Shown here: positions 7,191 to 16,093 of the stretch, one piece after another
Layout: each line of letters opens with the position of its first letter
Position numbering within the stretch: position 1 is the first letter of the stretch
Assembly (NCBI GenBank): GCA_022842065.1
Contig: JALHQH010000015.1
Coordinates: forward strand, 1 to 64,000
Direction of reading: 5' to 3'
DNA: 64,000 nt
Origin: Caldilineaceae bacterium
GTDB taxonomy: Bacteria > Chloroflexota > Anaerolineae > Caldilineales > Caldilineaceae
Made by a program: the position numbers and the translations under genes
Notes under the pieces: generated by a model
What the model saw: only the letters and a program-made list of their open reading frames with translations
Database searches by the model: none
Told to the model about the DNA's origin: nothing

Positions 7191-9506
7191 ATGCAAACCC
7201 TGCTCAACCTGCTGGACAAAGTCAAAAGTTCAGGCGCATTTTCTGTCAGCGGCACGTTGCCGTCGATTCCGCCTGGGCTCACCGTGGCGGGCATTGGCCA
7301 TATCGGCTTGCCCTTGGCCGCGGAACAGGCGCAAGCGTTGATTGCACGCAGCGAACAAGCGCCCTTTGGCCGCCGTGAAGCGACGATTGTCGATACGGAC
7401 GTGCGCAAGAATTGGCAGATCGGGGCCGCGGATTTCGAGCTGACCAACCCCCAGTGGCAAGAGGCTATCCAAAGCGCCGTTGACCAGATTGGCCAAGAGT
7501 TGGGCCTCGCCGACTGCCAGATTGGCTTCGAGCCGTACAAGCTGCTGATCTACGAAGCAGGCTCCTTCTTCGCCGCCCATCGCGATACGGAAAAGATCCC
7601 CAACATGTTTGCCACCCTGGTCGTCAATTTACCCTCGGCGCATCAAGGGGGTGAGTTGATCATCAGCCATGCCGGCCAAAGCAAAAGTTATTCTTTTGCC
7701 GACAGCAACCTCTTCGCAGCAAGTTTCGTGGCCTTCTACGCCGACTGCTACCACGAGGTCAAGCCGGTCACCGCTGGTTATCGGCTGAGCTTGATTTACA
7801 ACCTGGCGATTACCAACCGCGCACAGCAGCCGGATCTGACCGAGCAGTTGGGTGTGATTGCGGCGGTTGAACAGGCGATCCAAGCCTGGCAAGAGACGCC
7901 GGACGCAGCGCCGCTCCTCACCGTTCTGCTGGACCATAGCTACTCGGCGCAGAACTTGAGCATGGCAAATCTGAAACTGAGTGATTTTGCCAAGGCGTCA
8001 GTTTTGTTAAACGCCGCCGCCAATCGTGGCTGTCAGGCCTATCTCTGTTTGGTGACCTATCACCAATCAAGCTATGGCGAAGTCGCGAGTTATGGCTATG
8101 GTCGACGTGGCCGCTACGCCTATGACGATGATGGCGATGACGATGATGACGATGGCGATGACGATGAATTGGATGAGAGTGATTTTGAGGAGTATGACGT
8201 TGATGAGGAGAAGGTTTATGCCCAGGCCTTCATCACAGCGGATGGTAACAAAATCGATGTGCAAGAACTGGCGCTGAACGAAGCGGATCTCGTGACCAAA
8301 GTTCCCTTGCGCGATGGACCAGGGCGCGAGATCGCGATTTCCGAGGCGACCGGCAACGAGGGGGCAACCAAAGATCTCTGGTATCATCGCGGCGCCGTCA
8401 TCCTCTGGCCCCAGGAGCGGGAGCTGGATCTCGTGGCGAGTATGGATGTTGCGTACGGCATTCATGTACTGAAGCGCACGCTGCAAGACAAAAAGACGCT
8501 AGAAGATGCGGTGCGCCAACCGCTGATTCGGCTGGCGCACCATCTGCTTGATGCCCAGACAGTTTATGGACGCGAGGATATTTCCTCCGAACTGATCAAG
8601 CTCGGCGATATAGATCTCCTCAAAAAGTTCCTCTTACGGCGCGCGAATTCCTGGTCCTTCGATGTGGACCCGGTTACCTTGATCAAGGTGGCAGAGGAGT
8701 TTGGCTGGCAGCACTTTGCCGACGACATTCAGGCCAAGTTGACGGCACAGAACGGCCTGGCGTGGCTGGATTCGCTGTTGCGGACCGACCAATCGATCTC
8801 AGCAGAAGGAGTAGGTGTGATCAGGCAGTGGGTTGAATCACGCTGGGCGCAATCCGTCACTGCCGCCATACAGGTGGTGCGCACACCGGCAGCGCCGACC
8901 AATGCTCGTGAGCAGCGCAGCTATCAACATGAGTTGCAACGATTCAACGATCAACAGCGCAGCCGGCAGGCAGAAATTATCGATCTGGTGAGCGTAACTG
9001 CCTGTCTCAACCTGCATGAAATCGCCCAACAGGCGATTGCACGCCTGGGTGATCATCCCGACCAGCAATTTCTGACCGCAACATATGGTCCGGCCGTGGT
9101 TGAAGCACGCCGCGACCTCCAGAAACGGGAACACAATCCAGCCATTATCCAGCACTTTGCCGACGCGGTCCAGCAGCGCATTCAGGCCGCATTCCCCGCG
9201 CCGCCGGCACCGCCCCAGGATTGGTCACGTGCGGGACAACTGGCGTGTGACTGTGAATTCTGCGCACAGGTCAACGCGTTTTTACCCAATCCCAATGTAT
9301 CTGCCATGAGCATCAACGGAACCCTAAAGCGCAATCTGGAGCATGTGGAAGCGGAGATGGGCAAGCAGCAGATCGAAGCCGAAATGCAGATCAAAAAGCG
9401 CGCGCCAAAGTTTGACGGGACGATCACAAAGAATCAACGCCAATATGAGCAACAGCGCACGTTGTACAACGCGGCCCAGGAGATTGTGAAACAACTAGCG
9501 AGCTAA
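7191..9506 (+). CDS. 2OG-Fe(II) oxygenase (prolyl-hydroxylase-like), 771 aa
   Basis: The N-terminal 230 residues form a prolyl 4-hydroxylase-like dioxygenase domain with iron ligands H130-x-D132 (AAHRDTEK) and H188 (DCYHEVKPV) and 2OG ligand R198 (GYRLSLIYN). The remaining about 540 residues are a long, mostly helical extension of unknown role, interrupted near residues 304-335 by a run of Asp/Glu that is probably disordered and cation-binding. Cys-rich CDCEFC lies near residue 684. Related full-length proteins exist in many bacteria without known substrate; a protein target is plausible from the domain type. Start is the ATG after GGAGAAGAGCC. Probably monocistronic. Confidence 0.8.
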   Translation: MQTLLNLLDKVKSSGAFSVSGTLPSIPPGLTVAGIGHIGLPLAAEQAQALIARSEQAPFGRREATIVDTDVRKNWQIGAADFELTNPQWQEAIQSAVDQIGQELGLADCQIGFEPYKLLIYEAGSFFAAHRDTEKIPNMFATLVVNLPSAHQGGELIISHAGQSKSYSFADSNLFAASFVAFYADCYHEVKPVTAGYRLSLIYNLAITNRAQQPDLTEQLGVIAAVEQAIQAWQETPDAAPLLTVLLDHSYSAQNLSMANLKLSDFAKASVLLNAAANRGCQAYLCLVTYHQSSYGEVASYGYGRRGRYAYDDDGDDDDDDGDDDELDESDFEEYDVDEEKVYAQAFITADGNKIDVQELALNEADLVTKVPLRDGPGREIAISEATGNEGATKDLWYHRGAVILWPQERELDLVASMDVAYGIHVLKRTLQDKKTLEDAVRQPLIRLAHHLLDAQTVYGREDISSELIKLGDIDLLKKFLLRRANSWSFDVDPVTLIKVAEEFGWQHFADDIQAKLTAQNGLAWLDSLLRTDQSISAEGVGVIRQWVESRWAQSVTAAIQVVRTPAAPTNAREQRSYQHELQRFNDQQRSRQAEIIDLVSVTACLNLHEIAQQAIARLGDHPDQQFLTATYGPAVVEARRDLQKREHNPAIIQHFADAVQQRIQAAFPAPPAPPQDWSRAGQLACDCEFCAQVNAFLPNPNVSAMSINGTLKRNLEHVEAEMGKQQIEAEMQIKKRAPKFDGTITKNQRQYEQQRTLYNAAQEIVKQLAS

Positions 9507-9538
9507 AGCAGTGGGCGCAATTCCACGCTAAGCGCATA

Positions 9539-9585
9539 GTTGTCCACACCAACAGTTGTGTTCACATAAGGTTGGTGTGGACAAC
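9539..9585. terminator. 15-bp hairpin after the 2OG oxygenase
   Basis: GTTGTCCACACCAAC (9539-9553) pairs exactly with 9571-9585. It lies 33 nt after the oxygenase stop, between convergent genes, so it may end transcription, although no U-tract follows. Confidence 0.45.
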
Positions 9586-9672
9586 CCAAAGCAGAACCAA
9601 GATTTTATACAGCCAGCCCCACTTTCTCGGGCAGTTTGGCGTCATCTCATCCAAATCACGAAACGACTACTG

Positions 9673-9942
9673 CTACTGCCCCCATAACACTTGCTCGACC
9701 TTACCGCTATTTGCTGATACATCTACAACAAGATCACCACCGCGTCTATTGATATAGTCTTTGGGACCATAATTAATGCGCCAATACATAACATCATCTT
9801 GCAACCGTTGCGTAATCGTGAGTAGACTTTCAGCGACATCAATCCCCATCTCACTCGCCCGCTTATTTGCCGTTGCCAGCACATTTGCTATCGTGACAGC
9901 AATATCATCTTGATAAACCTCTACCGTGAGCGTTGCAGCCAT
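9673..9942 (-). CDS. Small partner of the JAMM protein, unknown function
   Basis: 89-aa soluble protein. It starts 2 nt after the JAMM-domain gene and its ribosome site (GAGGAG) is inside that gene's last codons, so the two are translationally coupled. It begins with a strand (TLTVEVYQDD), then a helix, and ends in VVDVSANSGKVEQVLWGQ; there is no C-terminal di-Gly, so it is not an obvious ubiquitin-like modifier. I do not recognise the family. It may be a cognate partner, substrate or inhibitor of the protease. Confidence 0.6.
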   Translation of the reverse strand: MAATLTVEVYQDDIAVTIANVLATANKRASEMGIDVAESLLTITQRLQDDVMYWRINYGPKDYINRRGGDLVVDVSANSGKVEQVLWGQ

Positions 9943-9944
9943 CG

Positions 9945-10382
9945 TTAACTCTCCTCAAATAACTCGTGTCTACTACCCATTTCAAGTACTTCACCATCTG
10001 GTTGAATCAGATAAATTATGTCGTTAGTAAGTACAAATTCGCCAACGTACAAGCCCCCCTTAAGATTCGGATCATCACGTACTGCACGCCGATCAGTTGC
10101 ACTCGGTTCTTGAAGAAAATTGCGGCCTGTGTTCGGGTGTGTATGGAACGATGCTAGAATATCATTTCCGTCAATACGACAATCCTGATGCAGAGGTACA
10201 GAAATCTGGTTTTGCACACCAATAGGCCATTGCTGAACGAAAATCTCGTTATCTACGTTTTGGAGGACAAAACCGCCCTCTTCGTGACCACCTGCAATCC
10301 CAGGCACAGAATTATGCCAAGCTAACTTTAAGGCAGCTTTGACGACATCATTTTGAAGTAATCTATTTGGTGTGATCCACAT
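9945..10382 (-). CDS. JAB/JAMM-domain metalloprotease-like protein
   Basis: 145-aa protein with a recognisable JAMM zinc site: glutamate at 34/35 (GGHEEGGFV), H80-x-H82-P (SFHTHPNT), S94 and D97 (PSATD). The spacing between HTHP and S-x-x-D is ten residues, slightly longer than classic. Such domains cleave isopeptide or peptide bonds in ubiquitin-like pathways, cofactor maturation or toxins. There is no E1/E2-like gene beside it. Coupled to the 89-aa protein downstream; together they may be a small self-contained cassette. Repeat copy B starts 45 nt upstream, where the promoter should be. Confidence 0.65.
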   Translation of the reverse strand: MWITPNRLLQNDVVKAALKLAWHNSVPGIAGGHEEGGFVLQNVDNEIFVQQWPIGVQNQISVPLHQDCRIDGNDILASFHTHPNTGRNFLQEPSATDRRAVRDDPNLKGGLYVGEFVLTNDIIYLIQPDGEVLEMGSRHELFEES

Positions 10383-10426
10383 CTTTTGTTCAATTTTCCA
10401 GAAGTATGAATGTAATATGATTCTAG

Positions 10427-10612
10427 GGTTACAACCGCGACAGTCAGTCTCTTACCGTTATCGAGTATATTACCCCACCGCGGATCACAGATAGCTAGGA
10501 TGCATTACGATTATAGTAGCTCACTGAATTAACGCCAGTATATCCACCACCGCAACCGTTGTCAATCACACATCGTTTGCATGCTGGCGCAGATCAGTTC
10601 CAGCGCACAGCC
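10427..10612. repeat. Dispersed ~200-bp repeat, copy B
   Basis: Begins GGTTACAACCGCGACAGTCA; shares ACGCCAGTATA, CCACCACCGCAA, TGTCAATCACAC and CGTTTGCAT with copies A and C in the same order. Uninterrupted. It lies just upstream of the JAMM gene. Confidence 0.8.
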
Positions 10613-10734
10613 ACCACCATTATTGCTGGCGCGAGCCCACCGCGCTATTCAAAGCCAGCGGACGGCGCAATTGGGCAGAACGCTAACGCGCAATTACGAG
10701 TTGGACGAATGAGCGCAAGGCAACAGTGCGTTCG

Positions 10735-10959
10735 TTACGACCGTTGCCACTTGAGTTGGAATTCAAGCTCTTCACCATCCTCCGTACGCTCATGCTCAAT
10801 GCTGATCGTCGCACTGGTCGGAACGGTAAACCGTTCACCAGCAACTTGCATGGTGAAGGGCTGTTGCTGTTCCAGTGCATCGGCTAAACGACGCAGCTTG
10901 GCCACAAACTCGGCTACAGCATAGACTTTCTCGATGTCACGATGGGGCAAATCAGTCAT
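10735..10959 (-). CDS. Amphi-Trp domain protein, copy 2
   Basis: Near-identical to the protein at 4878-5102 (differences: Asp to Glu in VAEFVAK, Ile to Met in PFTMQV). Homology spans about 290 bp, from the TTACGACCG 3' junction to about 11029 upstream. I start at the ATG at 10959, 10 nt after AAGGAG and equivalent to copy 1; an in-frame GTG lies two codons upstream. Molecular function of the family is not established. The conserved promoter suggests both copies are expressed. Confidence 0.8.
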   Translation of the reverse strand: MTDLPHRDIEKVYAVAEFVAKLRRLADALEQQQPFTMQVAGERFTVPTSATISIEHERTEDGEELEFQLKWQRS

Positions 10960-11063
10960 GATCACAAATCTCCTTGTGCTGGGGGATCGATACGTGATCG
11001 CCTAGCGTATATCATCGCAGTTGATCCCAAAGATCTTCTGGTTTCCATCTCACTCTAACACAT

Positions 11064-11519
11064 TTAGTCGTGCTGTTGTAGGAAGGCAATGATCTGGGTG
11101 AACGGTTGGTTCACAGATGGATCATGGGGGATATAAAGAAACGCGTGGCCCCAATGGGGATTGCGGATGAATTCATGCGCGATGCCATGCCGCGTTAGTT
11201 CCTGTTGCATGAGCACGGACTGTTCAAAAGGGACATCGGTATCGGCTTCCCCATACAGCAAGATCGTTGGTGGGTACGCCGCTGATACATTGCAAATCGG
11301 CTCGTACTGGGCGAACCACGCTTGATCGCGCGGATCGTGACCGGTCACCTCGCCCAACCAAAGGCCTTGTTGACGGCAGTAAAGATAAAAGAGCCCCCGT
11401 CCTGTGTAGCGCTGCATCGAATCAGTTGGACCGCTGGCTGAGATTGGGCCGGCGCCAACCGAACGGCGGGCATCATGCGCATCCGCCGCCGTTGTAACTT
11501 GGCATTTCATAGCTTGCAT
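11064..11519 (-). pseudogene. Alpha/beta-hydrolase (acetyl-esterase-like), C-terminal fragment
   Basis: The region from about residue 19 on matches the C-terminal third of an alpha/beta hydrolase: FYLYCRQQGLW, TGHDP, YPPTILLYGEADTDVPFEQS (acid Asp) and the catalytic-His region WGHAF. The N-terminal two thirds, including the GxSxG nucleophile, are absent, and the adjacent upstream gene overlaps it by 13 nt. It is therefore a truncated, presumably inactive remnant. The first 18 residues of the frame have no family similarity and probably come from the joined DNA. Confidence 0.7.
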
Positions 11520-11896
11520 TTTCCCAATATCCTCATTATGCGAAAGCGATTATAACGCTGCACAAAGATGGGATATACGTTTACATACAGGTTAATGGCG
11601 AAGATGGCAAGAAACTGTACTATGGACAATTGCGGCAATCTAAAGACCAAAATGCAACCGGTAAGAAGCAAGGCCAGCAAGTGAATAACTTCGTTCCGCC
11701 TTGTTTCCCACTCAAGCCGCATCAGTTCTGCCTTTAGCACTTCTTGACCTTCTTGCATTGCCTTCTTGCCGCGCAGGTGGAAGAGCAAAAGCTCAGTGGG
11801 CAGGAGATATCTTTTGAAGAACCTCACGCCCAGGAACTCATATATGGATCTCCCACCCCATTGTTCGAGCTTGCTTGGTTCAAAGTATTTACGCAT
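11507..11896 (-). CDS. Small membrane protein with QRYNRxR motif (CrtO-like)
   Basis: 129 aa with two adjacent hydrophobic helices (about residues 70-112: VIHLLALLLTGCILVFRL, then VQFLAIFAINLYVNVYPIF) and a C-terminal YPIFVQRYNRFR. That last motif is typical of the glycosyl-4,4'-diaponeurosporenoate acyltransferase (CrtO)-like membrane family; no carotenoid genes are nearby, so the reaction is not assigned. Cytoplasmic-membrane location is likely. Its 3' end overlaps the esterase fragment by 13 nt, probably a rearrangement scar. Repeat copy C starts 41 nt upstream. Confidence 0.6.
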   Translation of the reverse strand: MRKYFEPSKLEQWGGRSIYEFLGVRFFKRYLLPTELLLFHLRGKKAMQEGQEVLKAELMRLEWETRRNEVIHLLALLLTGCILVFRLPQLSIVQFLAIFAINLYVNVYPIFVQRYNRFRIMRILGKCKL

Positions 11897-11936
11897 GGCT
11901 GCCGAATGTAGGATCCTTCGCTAATGTTGATTCCAA

Positions 11937-12170
11937 GGTTACAAACGCGACAATCAGCCTCTCACCATAACCTCGGATATTACCCCGCCGCCGCTGCTCA
12001 CAGATTGCCAAGATGCTTTACAATTATAGTAGCTCATCGAACCAACGCCAGTATACCCACCACCGCAAACGATGTCAATCACACCTCGTTTGCGTCCCAG
12101 CGTGCACATAAACCGCAAACGCGGCATGCCAAGGCAAAAATCTGCTGATTGCGCACAATCCATTCAACCA
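11937..12170. repeat. Dispersed ~200-bp repeat, copy C
   Basis: Begins GGTTACAAACGCGACAATCA and follows copies A and B in the same order and orientation. It ends about 80 bp before the HigB start and fills nearly the whole gap between the divergent membrane-protein and toxin genes. Confidence 0.8.
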
Positions 12171-12253
12171 TATCTTCCTCTTGACTACTATCGATCCACC
12201 TGATGCAATTCTCATTAACCCTTAACGTTAATCGTTCTCATATTTGGTATACT

Positions 12254-12589
12254 GTGGATATAGCATTCGACACCAGGAAATTCGAAAAAGAAGTCAACAG
12301 TTCCACACTCTTGATCCGTCGGCATGGTGATAGACGGGCAAGGCTGATTCGGCGTCGATTGGATGAACTTCATGCCGCAGTAACTTTGGAAGATATGCGA
12401 AATTTGCCGGGTCCGCGCTGTCATGAGTTGAAAGGCGATCGCGCTGGTCAACTTTCGGTTGATCTGGATCATCCCTACCGCTTACTTTTCGCGCCGACGG
12501 AGCCCGTACCAACCAAGGAAGATGGCGGCTTAGATTGGACGCGAATCACCGCGATTATCGTACTAGGCATAGAGGATACCCATGAATAG
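12254..12589 (+). CDS. HigB-like (RelE superfamily) toxin
   Basis: About 111 aa, the usual size for chromosomal HigB-type mRNA-interferase toxins. Recognisable blocks are IAFDTRKFEKE, RLIRRRLDELHAA, CHELKGDRAGQLSVDLDHP, YRLLF and the closing ITAIIVLGIEDTH. I start at GTG 12254 (VDIAFDT), where the family begins; a longer frame from ATG 12203 adds 17 residues without similarity. It overlaps the antitoxin gene by 8 bp, as expected for a co-translated pair. Likely ribosome-dependent mRNA cleavage, by family. Confidence 0.82.
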   Translation: MDIAFDTRKFEKEVNSSTLLIRRHGDRRARLIRRRLDELHAAVTLEDMRNLPGPRCHELKGDRAGQLSVDLDHPYRLLFAPTEPVPTKEDGGLDWTRITAIIVLGIEDTHE

Positions 12590-13688
12590 TCAGATCAAAA
12601 ATAGCTACATGCCAGATATGGTCTCGTACCCCGGCGAGACCGTGTTGGAAACGATAGAATCTTATGGGATGAGCCAAGCCGAACTGGCAGAGCGGATGGG
12701 ACGCCCCAAGAAAACCGTTAACGAAATTATTAACGGCAAGGCAGCGATTACCCCCGAAACAGCCCTCCAGCTAGAGCGAGTTCTGGGCGTCCCCGCCCGC
12801 TTTTGGATGAATCGTGAACAGCAGTACCGTGAAGCGTTGGCCCGTTCCACAGAACGCACGCGCTTAGCAGAAAGTACGGATTGGCTGGAACGCATGCCCG
12901 TTGCGGAAATGGTCAAGCGTGGCTGGATTCGCAAGATGAGCGACAGCATCGCACAAATCGAAGAGCTACTCAACTTTTTCGGGGTTGCATCGCCCAAGCA
13001 GTGGCATGAAGTTTGGCTAAATCCCCAAGTGGCTTTCCGCAAGTCGCTCGCCTATTCCAGCACACCCGAAGCCTTGGCTGCGTGGTTACGGAAAGGTGAA
13101 TTAGACGCGCAACATCTCTTCTGTCGCCCATTTGATGCGCAGCGCTTTCAGGGCGCACTGATCGAAATTCGCAAGTTGACCGTTGCGTCCCCTGCTGTCT
13201 TTGTTCGTAGCGCAACCGAGCTTTGCGCTGCGGCAGGTGTTGCACTCGTGTTGGCGCCACAGCTCAAGCAAACCAAGGTCAGCGGTGCAACCCGCTGGAT
13301 TACGTCCGAGAAGGCATTGCTGCAACTAAGCCTACGCGATAAAGAAGATGGTCAATTTTGGTTTTCGTTTTTCCACGAAGCCGGCCATATTCTGCGCCAT
13401 GGCAAAAAAGATATTTTTATTGAGGATGAGCATACAGCCGATCCCGAACGTAGCGCACAGAAAGAACGCGAAGCGAATCAATTTGCCGCGGACTTGTTGA
13501 TCGATCCCGCGGCTTACCAAAAATTTGTTTCGACGCGGAAAACCTTTAGCAAGGCCGATATCCGTCAGTTTGCTGCGGACCAACAGATCGCGCCGGGCAT
13601 CGTTGTTGGGCGGCTACAGCACGATAAAGTTTTGCCGTTCTCTCATTGTAACGAGCTGAAGGTCAAGTTTGTGTGGACAGAGCACTGA
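12582..13688 (+). CDS. HigA-type antitoxin fused to ImmA/IrrE (M78) peptidase domain
   Basis: 368 aa. Residues about 17-75 are an XRE HTH of the HigA type (GETVLETIESYGMSQAEL, then RPKKTVNEIINGKAAI and ARFWMNREQQYR). The C-terminal half holds the M78 zinc motif HEAGH (FSFFHEAGHILRHG) with a later KEREANQFAADLLID helix containing the third ligand. Plain HigA antitoxins are about 100 aa; fusion to an ImmA/IrrE domain is a known variant that may allow self-cleavage or relief of repression. It should neutralise the upstream HigB and autoregulate the operon. Confidence 0.85.
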   Translation: MNSQIKNSYMPDMVSYPGETVLETIESYGMSQAELAERMGRPKKTVNEIINGKAAITPETALQLERVLGVPARFWMNREQQYREALARSTERTRLAESTDWLERMPVAEMVKRGWIRKMSDSIAQIEELLNFFGVASPKQWHEVWLNPQVAFRKSLAYSSTPEALAAWLRKGELDAQHLFCRPFDAQRFQGALIEIRKLTVASPAVFVRSATELCAAAGVALVLAPQLKQTKVSGATRWITSEKALLQLSLRDKEDGQFWFSFFHEAGHILRHGKKDIFIEDEHTADPERSAQKEREANQFAADLLIDPAAYQKFVSTRKTFSKADIRQFAADQQIAPGIVVGRLQHDKVLPFSHCNELKVKFVWTEH

Positions 13689-14284
13689 TGTGTCTTAAAT
13701 TCGTGGTAGTGATGATTTCTCTTTGATTTTAAGGTAAATTTGCCCTATACCATGTACTTCGCTGGCGTTGAGGTAGCACCGCCGGCTGGAGAAATCACTG
13801 TGTTGCCTTGTTTCAAGGCCCGTTGTAATCGTCCACCGGCAACGCCAGGTTAGCCGGCATCCGCCTGATTGGGCTCATGCACTCACTGTTCTCGGAAGTT
13901 GGAAGCTCGCAACCCACGCGTCGACCTCGCGAGCACTGCGAAGTCGCACGAGCTTATCCTGATCCGAGCGCATGAGCATGCGGCGTCTGCGCCGAAAGTG
14001 CGTCCGCAGCGGATGTGCCACGACCGAATCGCGGCCGACAAAGACGTCTCACCACGTCTCGACAGTCCAGAGAACCTCCCGGGTTCGCGCACGTCCCCAG
14101 AATCGACGAAGCAGGCGAGATAGATTGACGACGAGCCGCATAAACGGCACTGCGGATCTCTTCGTTGCGCGTGCCGACAAGCTTGAAACGCGGTCAAATA
14201 GGCTCGGTCAACTACATTTTTGGTTTGCAGGCGATAGCCGTTGACCAGATTGGTGTTATGAAACAGACGATACTGAATACACTA
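13689..14284. other. ~600-bp gap without a supportable gene
   Basis: Short overlapping ORFs occur on both strands at 13870-14250 but none resembles a known protein or has a ribosome site I trust. A small inverted repeat CTGGCGTTG...CAACGCCAG lies at about 13762-13849. The segment may be decayed coding DNA at an island boundary. Confidence 0.4.
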
Positions 14285-16093
14285 TTAAGGCTTGGACACA
14301 TCCAAGACGAACACATCAATTAGTCCTGTGAGTGCTTGAGGTAGATGTGTTTCAATGCTATTTTTTAATTCCTGTGCATTTCTGATACCGTGCCTTTTTC
14401 GCCCAGCGACCTTTTCGTCTGGACCAAACCAGATTGCGAGGAAAATGCCCTGTTGCTCGGCGTCTGGGTGGATGGAGTAGCGGTCACGCAGTTGAGTGGC
14501 CGCAGCTGTGTATAACTCATTATGCCACTGACCTTTGACCTCGGTAACAAGCAATCGTCTTTTACCGCCGATCATTTTGGTCAACGTGAAGTCACTTCGC
14601 GTTGTGCTCTTCAATTGATGCTCTGGCGTTACGGATATACCTTTCGGCTCAAGCCTCAAACTGAGACGCTCCGCAATAATCTCAGTAGACCGTACTTCGT
14701 CGAGCCGTTCACCTTTCTCATAGAATCGATCTGCTGAGTTAAACTCTCCACCATTAATAGAATCCTGGAAGTTTTGAAGCTCTTCAAGCACGATTTGACG
14801 TAGACCTTCCACGGTAACTATTGCATCGTGGTCCAGTAGAGTTACGATTTCCTGAGGTGTTGGCGGTTCGAAATCCCTCAGCGCCTTCTTTCTCACTTGA
14901 CTGGAACGGATGCTTTTCAAATCATTATGCAGGTTAACAAAACGCGTATCGACAATAAGCCGGTTAAGGATAGGAATAGTATCATCGGGATCATCTGAGT
15001 TGAATGTCCATATCACTTGGGTCAGGAAGCGATATGCGTTTTCTTCTTTGGGGCTATCCGTCCCCCAGTGATTCGGCAGGTCTACCTTTGGCCATTTGTC
15101 AATGAAGGCATCCAAAATGGCTTTAACCTTGCTTGATGTGAGTTTGGGCCAAAAGAAATGATCGCGATGGCTCATTCGCCCGGAGCGCTCGTAAAAAACA
15201 AGTAGCGTGTCTTTATCGTCTTTAAGCCAGTCCCAATATATTTCAGGTACGTCGTCGAGAAAATACCACGCTCGTACCAACCAGAATGCACGCTTTTGCT
15301 CGATATCTTCATTTACAGTCGTGGTAGGCCATTCGGACATAATCTCTGCACAACGTTTTGTAATGATTTCATTCAGGTCATCTCGGTTACCATGCTGAGC
15401 AGCAATCTCAAAAAGTGTATTCAGTGGACTAAAGGCCAACTCTTGAAAACTCCTAAGCCATTCAACTGACAACTTGGCGCGCAAATCACTAAAGACCCTG
15501 TCACCACTCAATAGCCAAACCGCGGGATGAGCACATTTCGGCTGGGCTAGCTGTGGTTCAACATAGTGCCGGAAAAAACTTTCGGCACTATCGCTATCAT
15601 GTAAAACTAGACGGTCAACTTCCTTGAACAGTGCATCGCGCTCTTCACTGGAGACCGCGTTGTAGCTCATGTTTATGTTAGTACGCAATGCTCTGAGTAG
15701 GCGGAGATCGACCTCTTCTAAACCGTTTTTAACACGCATGATCTCCAAGCAAGCCGCATAAAGAATTGTTTCCGAGTGTTGATACCGTGAGGCACACTGT
15801 AATTCAGCAAGCATAAGGAGATCAGGGACATGGGGAGCTATAAAATCAAGACAGTTTCTGAGCGCATTGCGAACGAGTGTCTCATCGCCGAACTCATTCT
15901 CGATTCTATCAGGGTTCATAAGCACTAAATCTGCGAAACGCTCAAGGCAACGCCAGTGGTGTCCACTCTCGACAAGTTCTCGGTTGTCTTGGACATACTT
16001 GATGTTAGCTGCATGGATATCTTCTAGTTGCCTACGACGGCGCTCCTCTCTTCGGGTACGTCTGAGCCATCTAGTACTGCTTTCCTGCTTGAT
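14285..16093 (-). pseudogene. C-terminal part of a large defence-type protein with nuclease-like end
   Basis: Open and protein-like from a stop at 16094-16096 down to 14285, but with no acceptable start before the GTG at 15925. The text upstream of that GTG (RRQLEDIHAANIKYV, then HHWRCLERFADLVL) reads as coding, so the 5' part was cut away near 16,090. The C-terminal 110 residues contain SDFTLTKMIGGKRRLLVTEV-KG-x-WHNEL and a QLRDRY helix: a PD-(D/E)XK-like restriction fold seen at the end of long STAND/NACHT-like antiphage proteins. The middle is helical, possibly repeats. If expressed it lacks whatever sensor or NTPase was N-terminal. DNA is AT-richer than neighbours. Confidence 0.55.

Noticed and set aside
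6552..12170. Integron attC array as explanation of the three ~200-bp repeats
   Set aside because: I could not find the paired GTTRRRY/RYYYAAC arms or overall folding expected of attC, and no integrase is present.
12240..12256. Extended -10-like TGGTATACT just before the HigB GTG
   Set aside because: It would place the transcription start inside the gene; more likely chance, or the promoter is further upstream.
13869..14250. Overlapping ORFs on both strands in the 13.7-14.3 kb gap
   Set aside because: No similarity, no ribosome site, and mutually overlapping; likely noncoding or decayed DNA.
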